58,436 nucleotides of DNA, taken from positions 1-58,436 of the forward strand of contig JAGCDO010000041.1 in the NCBI GenBank assembly GCA_017651265.1, read 5' to 3'. Made by a program: the position numbers and the translations under genes. The notes beneath the pieces are model-generated. The model was not told the origin of the DNA. It did not search any database and saw only the letters and a list, made by a program, of their open reading frames with translations. The stretch is from Prevotella sp. Its GTDB lineage: Bacteria > Bacteroidota > Bacteroidia > Bacteroidales > Bacteroidaceae. Position 1 is the stretch's first letter. Each line of letters starts with the position of its first letter. This document shows positions 1 through 8,496 of this stretch, one piece after another.

Positions 1-1723
1 GGCAATCTATTATAGCGATCATCCTGAGATCGGGTTCTACTTGAACCACCCCCTGATGGCTCGTATCGTTGAGCTGAAAGAAAAAGGTTTCGCTGATGCG
101 AAAGAATATGACTACGCTCCCGTTGACCTGGGCGATGCCATCGAGAACTACAAGCAGATTCTCGACATCACAGGCGATGTGGCTGCCAATATCATCGAGC
201 TGAACAGTGAGGCTGTCGACCTGGAAGGGCCGCACCTCGAGAACGGTCGTATGATCTACGCCTCTAAGACGTACGAGAACCTCGACGCCACCCGCAAGGC
301 TGGTCTGTGGGGAGTATCCATGCCCCGTCGTTACGGCGGTCTGAACCTGCCTAACGCTGTGTTCTCGATGCTCTCTGAGATGATTTCAGCTGCTGATGCC
401 GGTTTCCAGAACATCTGGAGCTTGCAGAGCTGTATCGACACACTCTATGAGTTCGGTTCTGAGGAGCAGCGCCAGAAGTATATCCCCCGCGTTTGCGCCG
501 GTGAGGGTATGAGTATGGACCTCACGGAGCCTGATGCCGGTTCCGACCTGCAGCGCGTGATGCTGAAGGCTACCTACGATGAGAAGGAAGACTGCTGGCG
601 ACTGAACGGTGTGAAGCGTTTCATCACCAATGGCGATAGCGACATCCACCTCGTACTGGCTCGTTCTGAGGAAGGTACCAAGGACGGCCGCGGACTGTCG
701 ATGTTTATCTACGACAAGCGTCAGGGTGGCGTGAACGTACGTCACATCGAGCATAAATTGGGTATCCATGGCTCTCCAACCTGTGAGCTGACCTACAAGA
801 ACGCTAAGGCAGAGCTCTGCGGAAGCACCCGTCTCGGTCTGATCAAGTATGTGATGGCGCTGATGAACGGTGCCCGCCTGGGTATCGCCGCACAGAGTGT
901 AGGTGTTGAGCAGGAGGCTTATAACGAAGGACTGGCTTACGCTAAGGAGCGTCAGCAGTTTGGTGATAAGATCATCAACTTCCCTGCTGTCTATGACATG
1001 CTTTCTCGCATGAAGGCAAAATTGGATGCGGGTCGTTCACTGCTCTACGAGACAGCTTGCTATGTGGATATCTATAAGTGTCTTGAAGATATCGAGCGCG
1101 ACCGTAAGCTCACTCCCGAGGAGAAGCAGGAGATGAAGAAGTACCAGCGCCTGGCTGATGCATTCACACCGCTGGCCAAGGGTATGAACTCTGAATACGC
1201 TAACCAGAACGCTTACGATGCCATCAGTATTCACGGTGGTTCAGGCTTCATCATGGAGTACAAGAGTCAGCGTTTGTTCCGCGATGCCCGTATCTTCTCC
1301 ATCTACGAGGGTACTACACAGCTGCAGGTGGTGGCCGCCATCCGCTACATCACCAACGGCACAATGCTGAACAACATCAAGGATATGCTCGCTGCCCTGC
1401 CTGCTGATGCCAATGCGGCGCTGAAGGCTCGCGTGGAGAAGCTCATCCCCATCTACGAGGATGCACTCAACTACGCCAAGAGCCTCGACTCTCAGGACGC
1501 CTTCGACTTCCTGGCCCGTCGTCTCTACGATATGACTGCCGAGCTGGTGATGTCTCTGCTCATCATCCGCGATGCTGCCAAGGCTCCAGAACTCTTCGAG
1601 AAGAGTGCCAATGTATATGTTCGCATGACCGAAGAAGACGTTTGCGGAAAGTCGGCCTATATCAAGAACTTCCAAGTGGAAGATCTTGAAGCATTCAAGG
1701 CTGCCGAGAGCGCCGAAGCTTAA
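1..1723 (+). CDS. Acyl-CoA dehydrogenase (5' end cut by the window)
   Basis: FAD-dependent acyl-CoA dehydrogenase that oxidises an acyl-CoA thioester and passes electrons to electron-transfer flavoprotein. The reading frame is open to the window edge. Base 1 is the third base of a codon and is followed by AIYYSDHPEIGF, so the start is probably an ATG missing only its first two bases; the later TTG is not the start. Visible family motifs are the flavin/substrate loop (DLTEPDAGSD, near residue 175) and a C-terminal YEGTTQLQ segment carrying the usual catalytic-base glutamate region. At about 570 residues it is the long ACAD form common in Bacteroidetes, with a C-terminal extension. Such genes usually follow etfBA, which would lie upstream of the window. 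It ends just before a strong terminator. Confidence 0.93.
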   Translation, partial: AIYYSDHPEIGFYLNHPLMARIVELKEKGFADAKEYDYAPVDLGDAIENYKQILDITGDVAANIIELNSEAVDLEGPHLENGRMIYASKTYENLDATRKAGLWGVSMPRRYGGLNLPNAVFSMLSEMISAADAGFQNIWSLQSCIDTLYEFGSEEQRQKYIPRVCAGEGMSMDLTEPDAGSDLQRVMLKATYDEKEDCWRLNGVKRFITNGDSDIHLVLARSEEGTKDGRGLSMFIYDKRQGGVNVRHIEHKLGIHGSPTCELTYKNAKAELCGSTRLGLIKYVMALMNGARLGIAAQSVGVEQEAYNEGLAYAKERQQFGDKIINFPAVYDMLSRMKAKLDAGRSLLYETACYVDIYKCLEDIERDRKLTPEEKQEMKKYQRLADAFTPLAKGMNSEYANQNAYDAISIHGGSGFIMEYKSQRLFRDARIFSIYEGTTQLQVVAAIRYITNGTMLNNIKDMLAALPADANAALKARVEKLIPIYEDALNYAKSLDSQDAFDFLARRLYDMTAELVMSLLIIRDAAKAPELFEKSANVYVRMTEEDVCGKSAYIKNFQVEDLEAFKAAESAEA

Positions 1724-1740
1724 AATCAACAGCATACAAA

Positions 1741-1776
1741 AATGGAATGCGCAGGTTTCTGCGCATTCCATTTTTT
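1741..1776 (+). terminator. Rho-independent terminator of the acyl-CoA dehydrogenase gene
   Basis: A perfect 12-bp stem (TGGAATGCGCAG paired with its complement) with a four-base GTTT loop is followed by six T residues. It starts about 20 bases after the stop codon. Confidence 0.93.
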
Positions 1777-1802
1777 CAAATCCACTGATCATCCTATCCA
1801 TT

Positions 1803-2213
1803 ATGAAAACTGTCTATCCCACAAAGGTATCCGTCACGCTCGTCTTGATTATCAGCATCATCGTGGGCTGTACCCTCATCCCACTTATAATCAACAGCAA
1901 GTGGATTCTATTCTTTATCGATCTGTTAGTTTACGCCATTTTGCTATATCTGATGCTCAGCATCAAGTACGAAATCAACGATTCGCAACTCATCATTCAC
2001 CAAGCAATGGGCAAGATGACAATCGACATCAACACCATCAAAAGCATCGAACCCACCCACACCATTCTCAGTGCGCCAGCCAGCTCTTTAGACCGTCTGC
2101 GCATCAGCTACAACAAATATGATGAAGTAGTCATTTCACCCCGACGGAAGGAAGAATTCATCCGCCAGCTGCAATCCATCAATCCACAAATTACGGTCAA
2201 GGGAGGGAAATAG
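1803..2213 (+). CDS. Small membrane protein with PH-like domain
   Basis: 136 residues. Two hydrophobic segments (about residues 8-28 and 31-50) are followed by a soluble part resembling bacterial PH-like domains (segments such as YEINDSQLIIH and a run ending in SPRRKEEFIRQLQ). I chose the ATG after the upstream terminator, because an earlier in-frame start would lie inside the acyl-CoA dehydrogenase gene. A second protein of the same length and organisation is encoded at 35501-35911. Function unknown; membrane-anchored PH-like proteins are usually annotated only by domain. Confidence 0.72.
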   Translation: MKTVYPTKVSVTLVLIISIIVGCTLIPLIINSKWILFFIDLLVYAILLYLMLSIKYEINDSQLIIHQAMGKMTIDINTIKSIEPTHTILSAPASSLDRLRISYNKYDEVVISPRRKEEFIRQLQSINPQITVKGGK

Positions 2214-2291
2214 ATTTCAGTCTCTCAATATGATTTCGCAGTTGTCCAGACTTTCCACCGTGGCCAAAGCCTGATAACTGATTCCCTGACT

Positions 2292-2348
2292 AAGTCAGTT
2301 CACATCAAGAACTTCAAGGCTGAAGACCTTGAGAGTTTTAAGAGTTGA
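2292..2348 (+). pseudogene. Remnant of the 3' end of a second acyl-CoA dehydrogenase gene
   Basis: Translation in one frame gives KSVHIKNFKAEDLESFKS and a stop, matching the C-terminus of the intact enzyme upstream (KSAYIKNFQVEDLEAFKA). The match extends to the DNA, with most differences at third positions. Upstream in the same frame I find no recognisable acyl-CoA dehydrogenase sequence. This is a decayed tail of a paralogue, separated from the intact gene by the small membrane-protein gene. Confidence 0.7.
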
Positions 2349-2371
2349 CAGTTGACAATTGATAGTTGACA
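2344..2371. repeat. Four-unit 7-bp repeat array
   Basis: Units GTTGACA, GTTGACA, ATTGATA, GTTGACA. The array starts on the stop codon of the acyl-CoA dehydrogenase remnant and runs into a stem-loop. The third unit is the divergent one. Confidence 0.85.
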
Positions 2372-2399
2372 GTTCTTCGCGTAGCGAAGAACTGTCAAC
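2365..2399. other. Perfect stem-loop across the nadB stop codon
   Basis: Arms GTTGACAGTTCTTCG and its exact complement surround a five-base core CGTAG, giving a 15-16 bp stem. The nadB stop codon lies in the right arm. There is no T-run, so it is not a classical intrinsic terminator, though it could stop or protect the nadB transcript. Confidence 0.75.
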
Positions 2400-3984
2400 T
2401 CTTATCGTACGCATGCACCGGATAGTCGAGGGTGTAATGCAATCCGCGGCATTCCTTCCGTTCTATGGCCATGCGGGTAATCAGGTAACCCACGTTGATC
2501 ATGTTTCGCAGCTCGCAGATATCCTTAGAGGCTTTCACGCGCTTGAACAGGTTCTCAGTCTCCTCGTACAGCATGTCCAGACGATCCCATGCACGTTTCA
2601 GACGGAGGTCGGAGCGTACGATACCTACGTAGTTCGACATGATCTGTCCTACCTCCTTCACGCTCTGCGTGATCAGCACCTGTTCCTCGTTGGTCATCGT
2701 TCCCTCATCATTCCATTCAGGAATCTTGTCGTTGAAGTCGTAGAGGTCCACATGCTCCACCGAGTGTTTGGCCGCCGTCTCTGCATACACCACTGCCTCG
2801 ATGAGCGAGTTACTGGCCAGACGGTTACCGCCATGCAAGCCCGTGCATGAGCATTCGCCTAGCGCATAGAGTCGTTCAATGCTCGTGCAGCCGTTCAGAT
2901 CCACCTTGATACCGCCGCACATATAGTGAGCAGCAGGACGGACGGGGATATAGTCGGTGGTGATGTCAATACCTATTGACAGACATTTCTGGTAGATATT
3001 CGGGAAGTGGTGACGTGTCTCTTCAGCATTCTTGTGCGTCACATCCAGACACACATGATCCAGTCCGTGAATCTTCATCTCCTTATCGATGGCCCTTGCC
3101 ACGATATCGCGGGGAGCCAACGACAGACGGTCATCGTATTTCTCCATGAACGTCTCGCCATTGGGCAGTTTCAGGATGGCTCCATAGCCGCGCATGGCCT
3201 CGGTGATGAGGTAAGCGGGATGTGTCTCTCCAACATGATGAAGCACCGTGGGATGGAACTGCACAAATTCCATGTCGGCTACTGTTCCCTTGGCACGATA
3301 CACCATGGCAATGCCGTCGCCTGTGGAGATGACGGGATTGGAGGTTGTCTCATAGACAGCGCCGCAGCCACCTGTACACATCACCGTGATCTTCGACAGA
3401 TAGGTATCCACCTTCTGGGTATCAGGGTTCAGCACATAGGCGCCATAGCAGTTGATATAGGGGGTGCGACGTGTCACCTTCGCACCAAGATGGTGCTGGG
3501 TGATGATCTCCACGGCAAAGTGGTTCTCCTTGATATCGATGTCAGGACAAGCGCGTACGGCTGCCATCAAGCCCCTTTGGATCTCCGCTCCGGTATCATC
3601 GGCATGGTGCAGGATACGGAACTCCGAATGCCCTCCCTCGCGGTGCAGGTCGAAGTCGCCCTGCTCGTTCTTATCGAAGTTCACCCCCCAGTTCACCAGT
3701 TCCTTGATCTGTGAAGGCGCCATTCGCACCACCTGTTCCACGGCAGCACGGTCGCTGATATAGTCGCCGGCGATCATCGTATCCTCAATATGCTTGTCGA
3801 AATTATCGACGGCGAGGTTGGTCACCGAGGCCACTCCACCCTGTGCGAAACTGGTATTAGCCTCGTCGAGACTTGTCTTACAGATCATGCAGATCTTACC
3901 CTTCTTCTCGCGTGCCACCTTCAAGGCGTAGCTCATACCGGCCACTCCTGAGCCGATAATGAGGAAGTCGTACTTATAGATCAT
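2395..3984 (-). CDS. nadB: L-aspartate oxidase
   Basis: Oxidises L-aspartate to iminoaspartate, the first step of de novo NAD synthesis (with NadA). 529 residues from the ATG that begins MIYKYDFLIIG; a TTG 18 bases upstream is possible but less likely. The N-terminus carries the FAD-binding GSGVAGMS motif. Further family signatures are SFAQGGVA (near 45), REGGHSEFRILHH, the HYMCGG segment and the C-terminal GECSCTGLHGGNRLASNSL signature. It belongs to the succinate dehydrogenase/fumarate reductase flavoprotein family, but the aspartate-oxidase spacing and lack of a His-FAD attachment context favour NadB. It lies just downstream of a DMT transporter gene on the same strand, probably cotranscribed. 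Confidence 0.93.
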   Translation of the reverse strand: MIYKYDFLIIGSGVAGMSYALKVAREKKGKICMICKTSLDEANTSFAQGGVASVTNLAVDNFDKHIEDTMIAGDYISDRAAVEQVVRMAPSQIKELVNWGVNFDKNEQGDFDLHREGGHSEFRILHHADDTGAEIQRGLMAAVRACPDIDIKENHFAVEIITQHHLGAKVTRRTPYINCYGAYVLNPDTQKVDTYLSKITVMCTGGCGAVYETTSNPVISTGDGIAMVYRAKGTVADMEFVQFHPTVLHHVGETHPAYLITEAMRGYGAILKLPNGETFMEKYDDRLSLAPRDIVARAIDKEMKIHGLDHVCLDVTHKNAEETRHHFPNIYQKCLSIGIDITTDYIPVRPAAHYMCGGIKVDLNGCTSIERLYALGECSCTGLHGGNRLASNSLIEAVVYAETAAKHSVEHVDLYDFNDKIPEWNDEGTMTNEEQVLITQSVKEVGQIMSNYVGIVRSDLRLKRAWDRLDMLYEETENLFKRVKASKDICELRNMINVGYLITRMAIERKECRGLHYTLDYPVHAYDKS

Positions 3985-3998
3985 ATCACTATCATTTT

Positions 3999-4012
3999 TC
4001 AACTGTCAACTA
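3999..4012. repeat. Two-unit 7-bp repeat at the DMT transporter stop codon
   Basis: Units TCAACTG and TCAACTA. The second contains the complement of the transporter stop codon. On the other strand this reads as GTTGA units, like the array near 2350. Confidence 0.55.
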
Positions 4013-4900
4013 TTGCTTCTCTCGCGTCACCAACCACGCACCGAACAACACCAGCACGGCAGCAATGGGCTTATCCCATGTCAGGATGTCCTGTCCGATG
4101 GCAATGGCCACCAATGAAGCCACCACGGGTTGGATGTTCGTATAGATGCTTACCACGGTAGCCTTCAGGTACTGCATGGCAAAAGGAATCATGAAGTAAC
4201 CCAGCACCGTGGCAAAGATCACGATGAAGGCCATGGCGGCTATACCCGTCCAGTTGGCCTGTCCACCGTATAAAGCCGTGGTGGGGAACTCTTTCCATGA
4301 GAAGGGCAGTACGGCAATGGTACTTACCAGGAAGATCCATTTCATCTGCGTTACCGCCGTGTATTTCTGCGACACCTTCCTTGTAATGAGCAGATAGACC
4401 ACCCATGTAAGCACGCTGAGGATAGCCAGGATGATGCCCAACAGATCGTTACTACCTGCACCAGCCTGCCAGCCTACGAACACCATCAGTGCGGCACCTA
4501 AGATGGCGATGATCACACCCAGGGTTTTAACACCCGTCACCTGTTCCTTCAGGAACATCGCTGCCATGAGCATTGTGGCCACAGGTGTCAACGTGGCAAT
4601 CAGTGAGAAATACACAGGAGTGGTGAAATCCAGCGCCCATGCTGTGAGTGTCTGTGAGATGACGAAGCCTAACAAACCGCCTGCCATGATCACCAGCAGA
4701 TCTTTCCGTTCCACCTTCTCCTTCGGCAGGAACCAACTAATCACCCAGAAGATCAGCGCAGCGCCAAGACAGCGCGTAGCCATGTACGTCATGGGGGTTA
4801 CCCACTCCTCGAGCAGATACTTGGTCACGGGAACACCCAGACCGAAAATAACATTCGCCGTGATGATCGCGGCATGTCCCTCAAATTGATGCTTATCCAT
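4010..4900 (-). CDS. EamA/DMT-family transporter
   Basis: 296-residue inner-membrane protein with about ten hydrophobic segments arranged as two EamA repeats. Visible family features are the N-terminal IITANVIFGLGVPVTKYLL segment and a PVATMLMAAMFLKEQV segment ending the first repeat. DMT proteins export or import small metabolites; substrate cannot be read from sequence. The ATG beginning MDKHQFEG is preferred over a TTG four codons earlier. Its stop lies 25 bases upstream of the nadB ATG, so the two probably share a transcript. Confidence 0.88.
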   Translation of the reverse strand: MDKHQFEGHAAIITANVIFGLGVPVTKYLLEEWVTPMTYMATRCLGAALIFWVISWFLPKEKVERKDLLVIMAGGLLGFVISQTLTAWALDFTTPVYFSLIATLTPVATMLMAAMFLKEQVTGVKTLGVIIAILGAALMVFVGWQAGAGSNDLLGIILAILSVLTWVVYLLITRKVSQKYTAVTQMKWIFLVSTIAVLPFSWKEFPTTALYGGQANWTGIAAMAFIVIFATVLGYFMIPFAMQYLKATVVSIYTNIQPVVASLVAIAIGQDILTWDKPIAAVLVLFGAWLVTREKQ

Positions 4901-4923
4901 GAATTGATGCAATTATGTGGGTA

Positions 4924-4931
4924 CAAAGGTA
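4924..4931 (-). promoter_or_regulatory. Promoter -7 element for the DMT transporter-nadB operon
   Basis: TACCTTTG on the minus strand matches the Bacteroidetes consensus TAnnTTTG, about 23 bases upstream of the transporter ATG. Confidence 0.7.
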
Positions 4932-5048
4932 CATATTAGTGAGAACAATACAAAATAAATACCTTTATTTTTGCATCTGGATTGTCCCAGCACCACGTCG
5001 AGCACCATCATCAGGACAATACTACTTGTCTTTTACAATGTCCGCCTG

Positions 5049-5615
5049 TCAGATACCTTTCACCCAGGCTTCTAATTCTTCTCTCGATGTACTGTTGAGC
5101 AGTTTTCCTTCTTTCCAATTGATGTTCGGATAGGCTGCTTTAAGATCATCGCATGCTTTCTTGATGCTGCTACCGCCCGAGGTGGCAAAAGGAATGACGG
5201 TCTTACCTGTGAAGTCGTAGGTTTCCATAAAAGTGTTGATAATGGTGGGACAAGTGTACCACCAAATGGGGAAACCTACATACACCACATCATAATCCTG
5301 CATGTTCTGGAGCTTGTCGGTAATGGCAGGACGTGAGGTCTTATCCTCCATCTCTACGCTACTCCGACTCTGCTTGTCACGCCAATCGAGGTCGGCTTCC
5401 GTATAAGGCTTTTCAGGTTTGATTTCGTGCAATGTACCACCTGTCACCTCGGTCAATTGTTGGGCCACCCCTTTGGTTACGCCCGTTGCTGAAAAATAGG
5501 CTACTAATGTTTTCATCTCTTTGTTCTCCTTTTGTTTGTTTCCTTGCGAACAGGCACTCAGACATATAGCCAGGAGTGCTGCCATCATCATCATTGTTTT
5601 CTTCATATGCTTCAT
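5049..5615 (-). CDS. Flavodoxin-family lipoprotein
   Basis: 188 residues. An N-terminal signal ends in a lipobox (LSAC), so the protein is probably a periplasmic lipoprotein. The rest is a flavodoxin fold: the beta strand [17 protein letters not shown] carries the phosphate-binding loop near residues 36-50, and the flavin-binding [10 protein letters not shown] segment lies near residue 120. Members of this group bind FMN and are thought to act in periplasmic electron transfer or reductive stress responses. It is last in a minus-strand series after an alpha/beta hydrolase gene (43-base gap) and a cyclophilin-like lipoprotein gene. Confidence 0.87.
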   Translation of the reverse strand: MKHMKKTMMMMAALLAICLSACSQGNKQKENKEMKTLVAYFSATGVTKGVAQQLTEVTGGTLHEIKPEKPYTEADLDWRDKQSRSSVEMEDKTSRPAITDKLQNMQDYDVVYVGFPIWWYTCPTIINTFMETYDFTGKTVIPFATSGGSSIKKACDDLKAAYPNINWKEGKLLNSTSREELEAWVKGI

Positions 5616-5658
5616 GTTATTGGTTTTTACTTGCTTATACCCATACAGGATCTTTTTC

Positions 5659-6786
5659 TTATTTTAGATACTGAGCGAAAAACTCAGCCAGTTTGTCCCA
5701 AGGAATCATATTTTTCGGCTCACCCTTACCCACTAACTCCGTATAACCGCCATCGTAGAGGTCGCAATGAGAGGCTCCGGGGATGATGAGCAGCTGCTTG
5801 TTGGCAGGATTAGGATTGGGCTTGCCAACCACGTTGTAACCCTCGGCCTTGCCTTCCACCATGTATTTGTAAGCAGCCTCACCGAAATAACGCGAGTGAG
5901 CATTCTCACCATGCATGACGAGGACGGCAGAGCGGATCTCGTTGATGTAATAGAGGAAACGGCTATTGGCATAGGCCTGCGTACCGATGGTACGCCAACC
6001 GTCGTTTGAGTTACCGCTACGCTTATGATAGCCGCGTTCGGTCTTATAGTAGTCAAAGTAATCTTTCACGAACTGAGGCGCATCATCGGGTAGAGGATCC
6101 ACAACCCCACCAGCCATTGCCATCGGATCGGTTAGGCGCTGCCTGGCAAGCGCCTCGCGGGCAGCATGGCGAGCCTCCTCCTTGTCATCACTATCGTAAT
6201 AGCCATTGCCACTAACGCGTGTCATGTCGTACATCGTACTTGCCACAGTGGCTTTGATACGTGGGTCGGCAGCGGCTGCATTCAAGGCAATTCCGCCCCA
6301 ACCACAGATACCGATAATACCTATCTTTTCAGCATCCACATTGTCCTGCTTGGAGAGGTAATCTACTGCCGCCATGAAGTCCTCTGTGTTGATGTCTGGC
6401 GAAGCCGTGCGACGAGGTTCACCGCTACTCTCACCAGTGTATGAAGGATCGAAAGCTAAGGTTACATACCCACGCTCTGCCATCCGCATGGCATAGAGAC
6501 CGCTCGACTGCTCCTTGATGGCTCCGAAAGGACCAGATACGGCAATTGCCGGCAACTTACCTTCCACATTTTTAGGAGTATAGAGGTCGGCTGCTAATGT
6601 CAGTCCGTACTGTGTCTTAAACGTCACCTTCTGATGGTTCACTTTCTCGCTCAGCGGGAACACCTTGTCCCACTCTTGCGTCAGATTCAATGTCGTCATA
6701 TTATCTTCTGTTTTAGTTTGTTCTTTGTTTGTGCAGCCTGCGAGCAATCCGCTAAACAGTACTGCAGCTATTATTACTTTTTTCAT
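5659..6786 (-). CDS. Alpha/beta hydrolase lipoprotein (YcjY-like)
   Basis: 375 residues with an N-terminal lipoprotein signal (lipobox LLAGC). The fold is recognisable from AADLYTPKN (strand), [14 protein letters not shown] (oxyanion loop), the nucleophile elbow GICGWGG near residue 160, and a C-terminal [10 protein letters not shown] carrying the catalytic histidine. The elbow has cysteine where most hydrolases have serine, as in dienelactone hydrolase-like enzymes and E. coli YcjY-type relatives. Substrate unknown. It lies between the cyclophilin-like and flavodoxin-like genes, all on the minus strand and divergent from an AraC regulator. Confidence 0.85.
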   Translation of the reverse strand: MKKVIIAAVLFSGLLAGCTNKEQTKTEDNMTTLNLTQEWDKVFPLSEKVNHQKVTFKTQYGLTLAADLYTPKNVEGKLPAIAVSGPFGAIKEQSSGLYAMRMAERGYVTLAFDPSYTGESSGEPRRTASPDINTEDFMAAVDYLSKQDNVDAEKIGIIGICGWGGIALNAAAADPRIKATVASTMYDMTRVSGNGYYDSDDKEEARHAAREALARQRLTDPMAMAGGVVDPLPDDAPQFVKDYFDYYKTERGYHKRSGNSNDGWRTIGTQAYANSRFLYYINEIRSAVLVMHGENAHSRYFGEAAYKYMVEGKAEGYNVVGKPNPNPANKQLLIIPGASHCDLYDGGYTELVGKGEPKNMIPWDKLAEFFAQYLK

Positions 6787-6852
6787 AATATCACCTTTGA
6801 ACTATGTTCGAGCTCGTTCTTGTTCGAAAATGTAATCGAGCTTCCATTTTAC

Positions 6853-7425
6853 TCATTTAATCACGACCTTACTACCGTTTTTGATGTATATTCCTTTTGA
6901 TGGGTTGCTTACCTGCTGACCGCTCAGCGAGTAGATATTCCCTTCGCCCTTTGGAGAGGGGGTAAGGGTGAGGCTTTTAATGGCTGTTGTACCCGATGAA
7001 AGCGACAATGTAACGCTGATGTTGCTTTCGCCAGCTTTCAGGAAAGTGCGCAGCTGACTCTCCGAGAGACCTTCAATCTTTCCCAGAGGAGTGTAGCTCC
7101 ATGAATTGGAACCATAGAACAGACAGATGTTGCTTCCGTTGTAGAGAACCACATCGCCTGGCTGGGCAGTAATCTGTTGATTGCTCGTGGGAAGCGAGAA
7201 ACCAAGCGAACCCCAAATCTCGAAACCACCGCTGCTATTGAGTGTTACGCTAACAGGCAACTTTTGGACAAGTGCTCGTGTGGCGTCATTGTCAGCAAGT
7301 ATAATGCTCTGCGTCTGATCGCCGATAGTGATATACATTTTATCCATATTCTGGGCCTTTATTACATTGTCTGAAGAACAACAGCTAAACAGCAATACAG
7401 TTAAGAATAAAAGAATCTGCTTCAT
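6853..7425 (-). CDS. Cyclophilin-like lipoprotein with C-terminal surface-type tail
   Basis: 190 residues. The N-terminus has a lipoprotein-type signal (LLFSC near residue 15). Residues about 28-142 match the bacterial cyclophilin-like fold family often next to flavodoxins (NSSGGFEIWGSLGFSLP, GDVVLYNGSNICLFYG, GKIEGLSE). The last 27 residues (IYSLSGQQV..KGIYIKNGSKVVIK) look like the short C-terminal tail of Prevotella surface proteins and resemble type A T9SS sorting domains. Between them, residues about 151-160 read LTPSPKGEGN and are encoded by a GC-rich palindromic repeat. First gene of the minus-strand group; function unproven. Confidence 0.78.
   Translation of the reverse strand: MKQILLFLTVLLFSCCSSDNVIKAQNMDKMYITIGDQTQSIILADNDATRALVQKLPVSVTLNSSGGFEIWGSLGFSLPTSNQQITAQPGDVVLYNGSNICLFYGSNSWSYTPLGKIEGLSESQLRTFLKAGESNISVTLSLSSGTTAIKSLTLTPSPKGEGNIYSLSGQQVSNPSKGIYIKNGSKVVIK
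6943..6973. repeat. GC-rich palindromic repeat inside the cyclophilin-like gene
   Basis: A CCCT..AGGG-type repeat read in frame as TPSPKGEG, at the joint between the cyclophilin-like domain and the C-terminal tail. It resembles but is not identical to the 21-bp elements in asnB, pyrG and gltB. Confidence 0.6.
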
Positions 7426-7447
7426 ATCTCTTATGATTATTCGATTG

Positions 7448-7455
7448 CAAAGTTA
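7448..7455 (-). promoter_or_regulatory. Promoter -7 element of the cyclophilin-hydrolase-flavodoxin group
   Basis: TAACTTTG on the minus strand, about 23 bases upstream of the first gene. Confidence 0.65.
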
Positions 7456-7483
7456 GGTATTATAAATAATATAGGTATTACAC

Positions 7484-7508
7484 AAATTGGCTGATAATAT
7501 ACCAATTT
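7484..7508. promoter_or_regulatory. Inverted repeat between the AraC regulator and its divergent neighbours
   Basis: AAATTGG, an 11-base spacer, then CCAATTT. It lies between the two divergent -7 elements and is a candidate binding site for the adjacent AraC protein or another regulator. Confidence 0.45.
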
Positions 7509-7572
7509 CGCAGATTGTGCTTAAATATTACAAATTTTCAACCATTTTTAGTCTATAATGAAGGTTTTTTCT

Positions 7573-7580
7573 TATCTTTG
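7573..7580 (+). promoter_or_regulatory. Promoter -7 element of the AraC regulator gene
   Basis: TATCTTTG ten bases before the chosen ATG. A transcript from here would have a leader of only about 5-8 bases. This placement is why the ATG 33 bases further upstream is rejected as the start. Confidence 0.7.
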
Positions 7581-7590
7581 CGCTGTTATT

Positions 7591-8484
7591 ATGAAGAAGA
7601 TTCTGAAAGTTGACAGTCCCAACGATTATGCCCGCTTTGTGAACGCCCCTGTGCTGCACCCGTTAGTGAGCATCATCCACTATGATGAACTGGCTCCCTT
7701 CCGGCACAGTTTGAACAACTACGGTGTGTACGGACTCTTCATCCAGCGCCAGTTTCCCCGCAACCTCTCGTATGGCATGAGGAAACTGCAGGTGAGCGAT
7801 GGCTCGATTATTGCCGTGGAGCCGGGACAGATTGGCGGCTTGGAGGATGATGACGAGCGCATCTCGCTGAGCGGATGGGTGCTACTGTGGTCGCCAGAGT
7901 TATTGCATGGGACCGAACTGGAACGCCAGATAGACCGTTATCAGTTCTTCTCGTATTTCTTCGATGGCTCGCTGCCGATGGAACCTGATGAATGGCTCTG
8001 CATTACGCAGTTGGTTGCCCAGATGCGGCAGGAGCTTGAAAACAACGAAGATTCACCGTCATTACGAAACATCCTGCTGGGTTATCTGCACTTGATACTG
8101 GAATACTGCAACCGTATCTATCATCGTCTGCTTTCCGAGGAAAACAAGGGTAGCGACGACTTGCTGAAACGTTTTCACGACCTGCTGCAAACGTATTTCC
8201 GCGAAAACCGCCAACTGTCGTACGGTCTGCCAACCGTTGCTTATTGTGCCTCTGAACTGGCCTATTCGCCCCGTTATTTCGGTGATATTGTCCACAAAGC
8301 CACAGGTGGCACAGCCATCGGCTACATCCACAACTATATAATCAATCAAGCGAAAAGTCTGCTGATGCAAGGTCATAACATCAGCGAGACTTCCCGCCTA
8401 TTGGGTTTCGATTTCCCTCACCATTTCACCCGCCTCTTTAAGCGTATCACCGGTCTTACACCCAGCGAGTTTCTGGGGAAATAG
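7591..8484 (+). CDS. AraC-family transcriptional regulator
   Basis: 297 residues. The C-terminal third is a double helix-turn-helix of the AraC/XylS type: YCASELAYSPRYFGDIV for the first motif and the conserved ISETSRLLGFDFPHHFTRLFKRITGLTPSEF for the second. The N-terminal half has no motif I can name but looks like the cupin-type sensing half of this family (..SDGSIIAVEPGQIGG..). It is divergent from the cyclophilin-hydrolase-flavodoxin group, which is its most likely target. This arrangement recurs in Bacteroidetes redox loci. It ends 12 bases before the converging fusion gene. Confidence 0.9.
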   Translation: MKKILKVDSPNDYARFVNAPVLHPLVSIIHYDELAPFRHSLNNYGVYGLFIQRQFPRNLSYGMRKLQVSDGSIIAVEPGQIGGLEDDDERISLSGWVLLWSPELLHGTELERQIDRYQFFSYFFDGSLPMEPDEWLCITQLVAQMRQELENNEDSPSLRNILLGYLHLILEYCNRIYHRLLSEENKGSDDLLKRFHDLLQTYFRENRQLSYGLPTVAYCASELAYSPRYFGDIVHKATGGTAIGYIHNYIINQAKSLLMQGHNISETSRLLGFDFPHHFTRLFKRITGLTPSEFLGK

Positions 8485-8496
8485 ATTCACGGTTTT

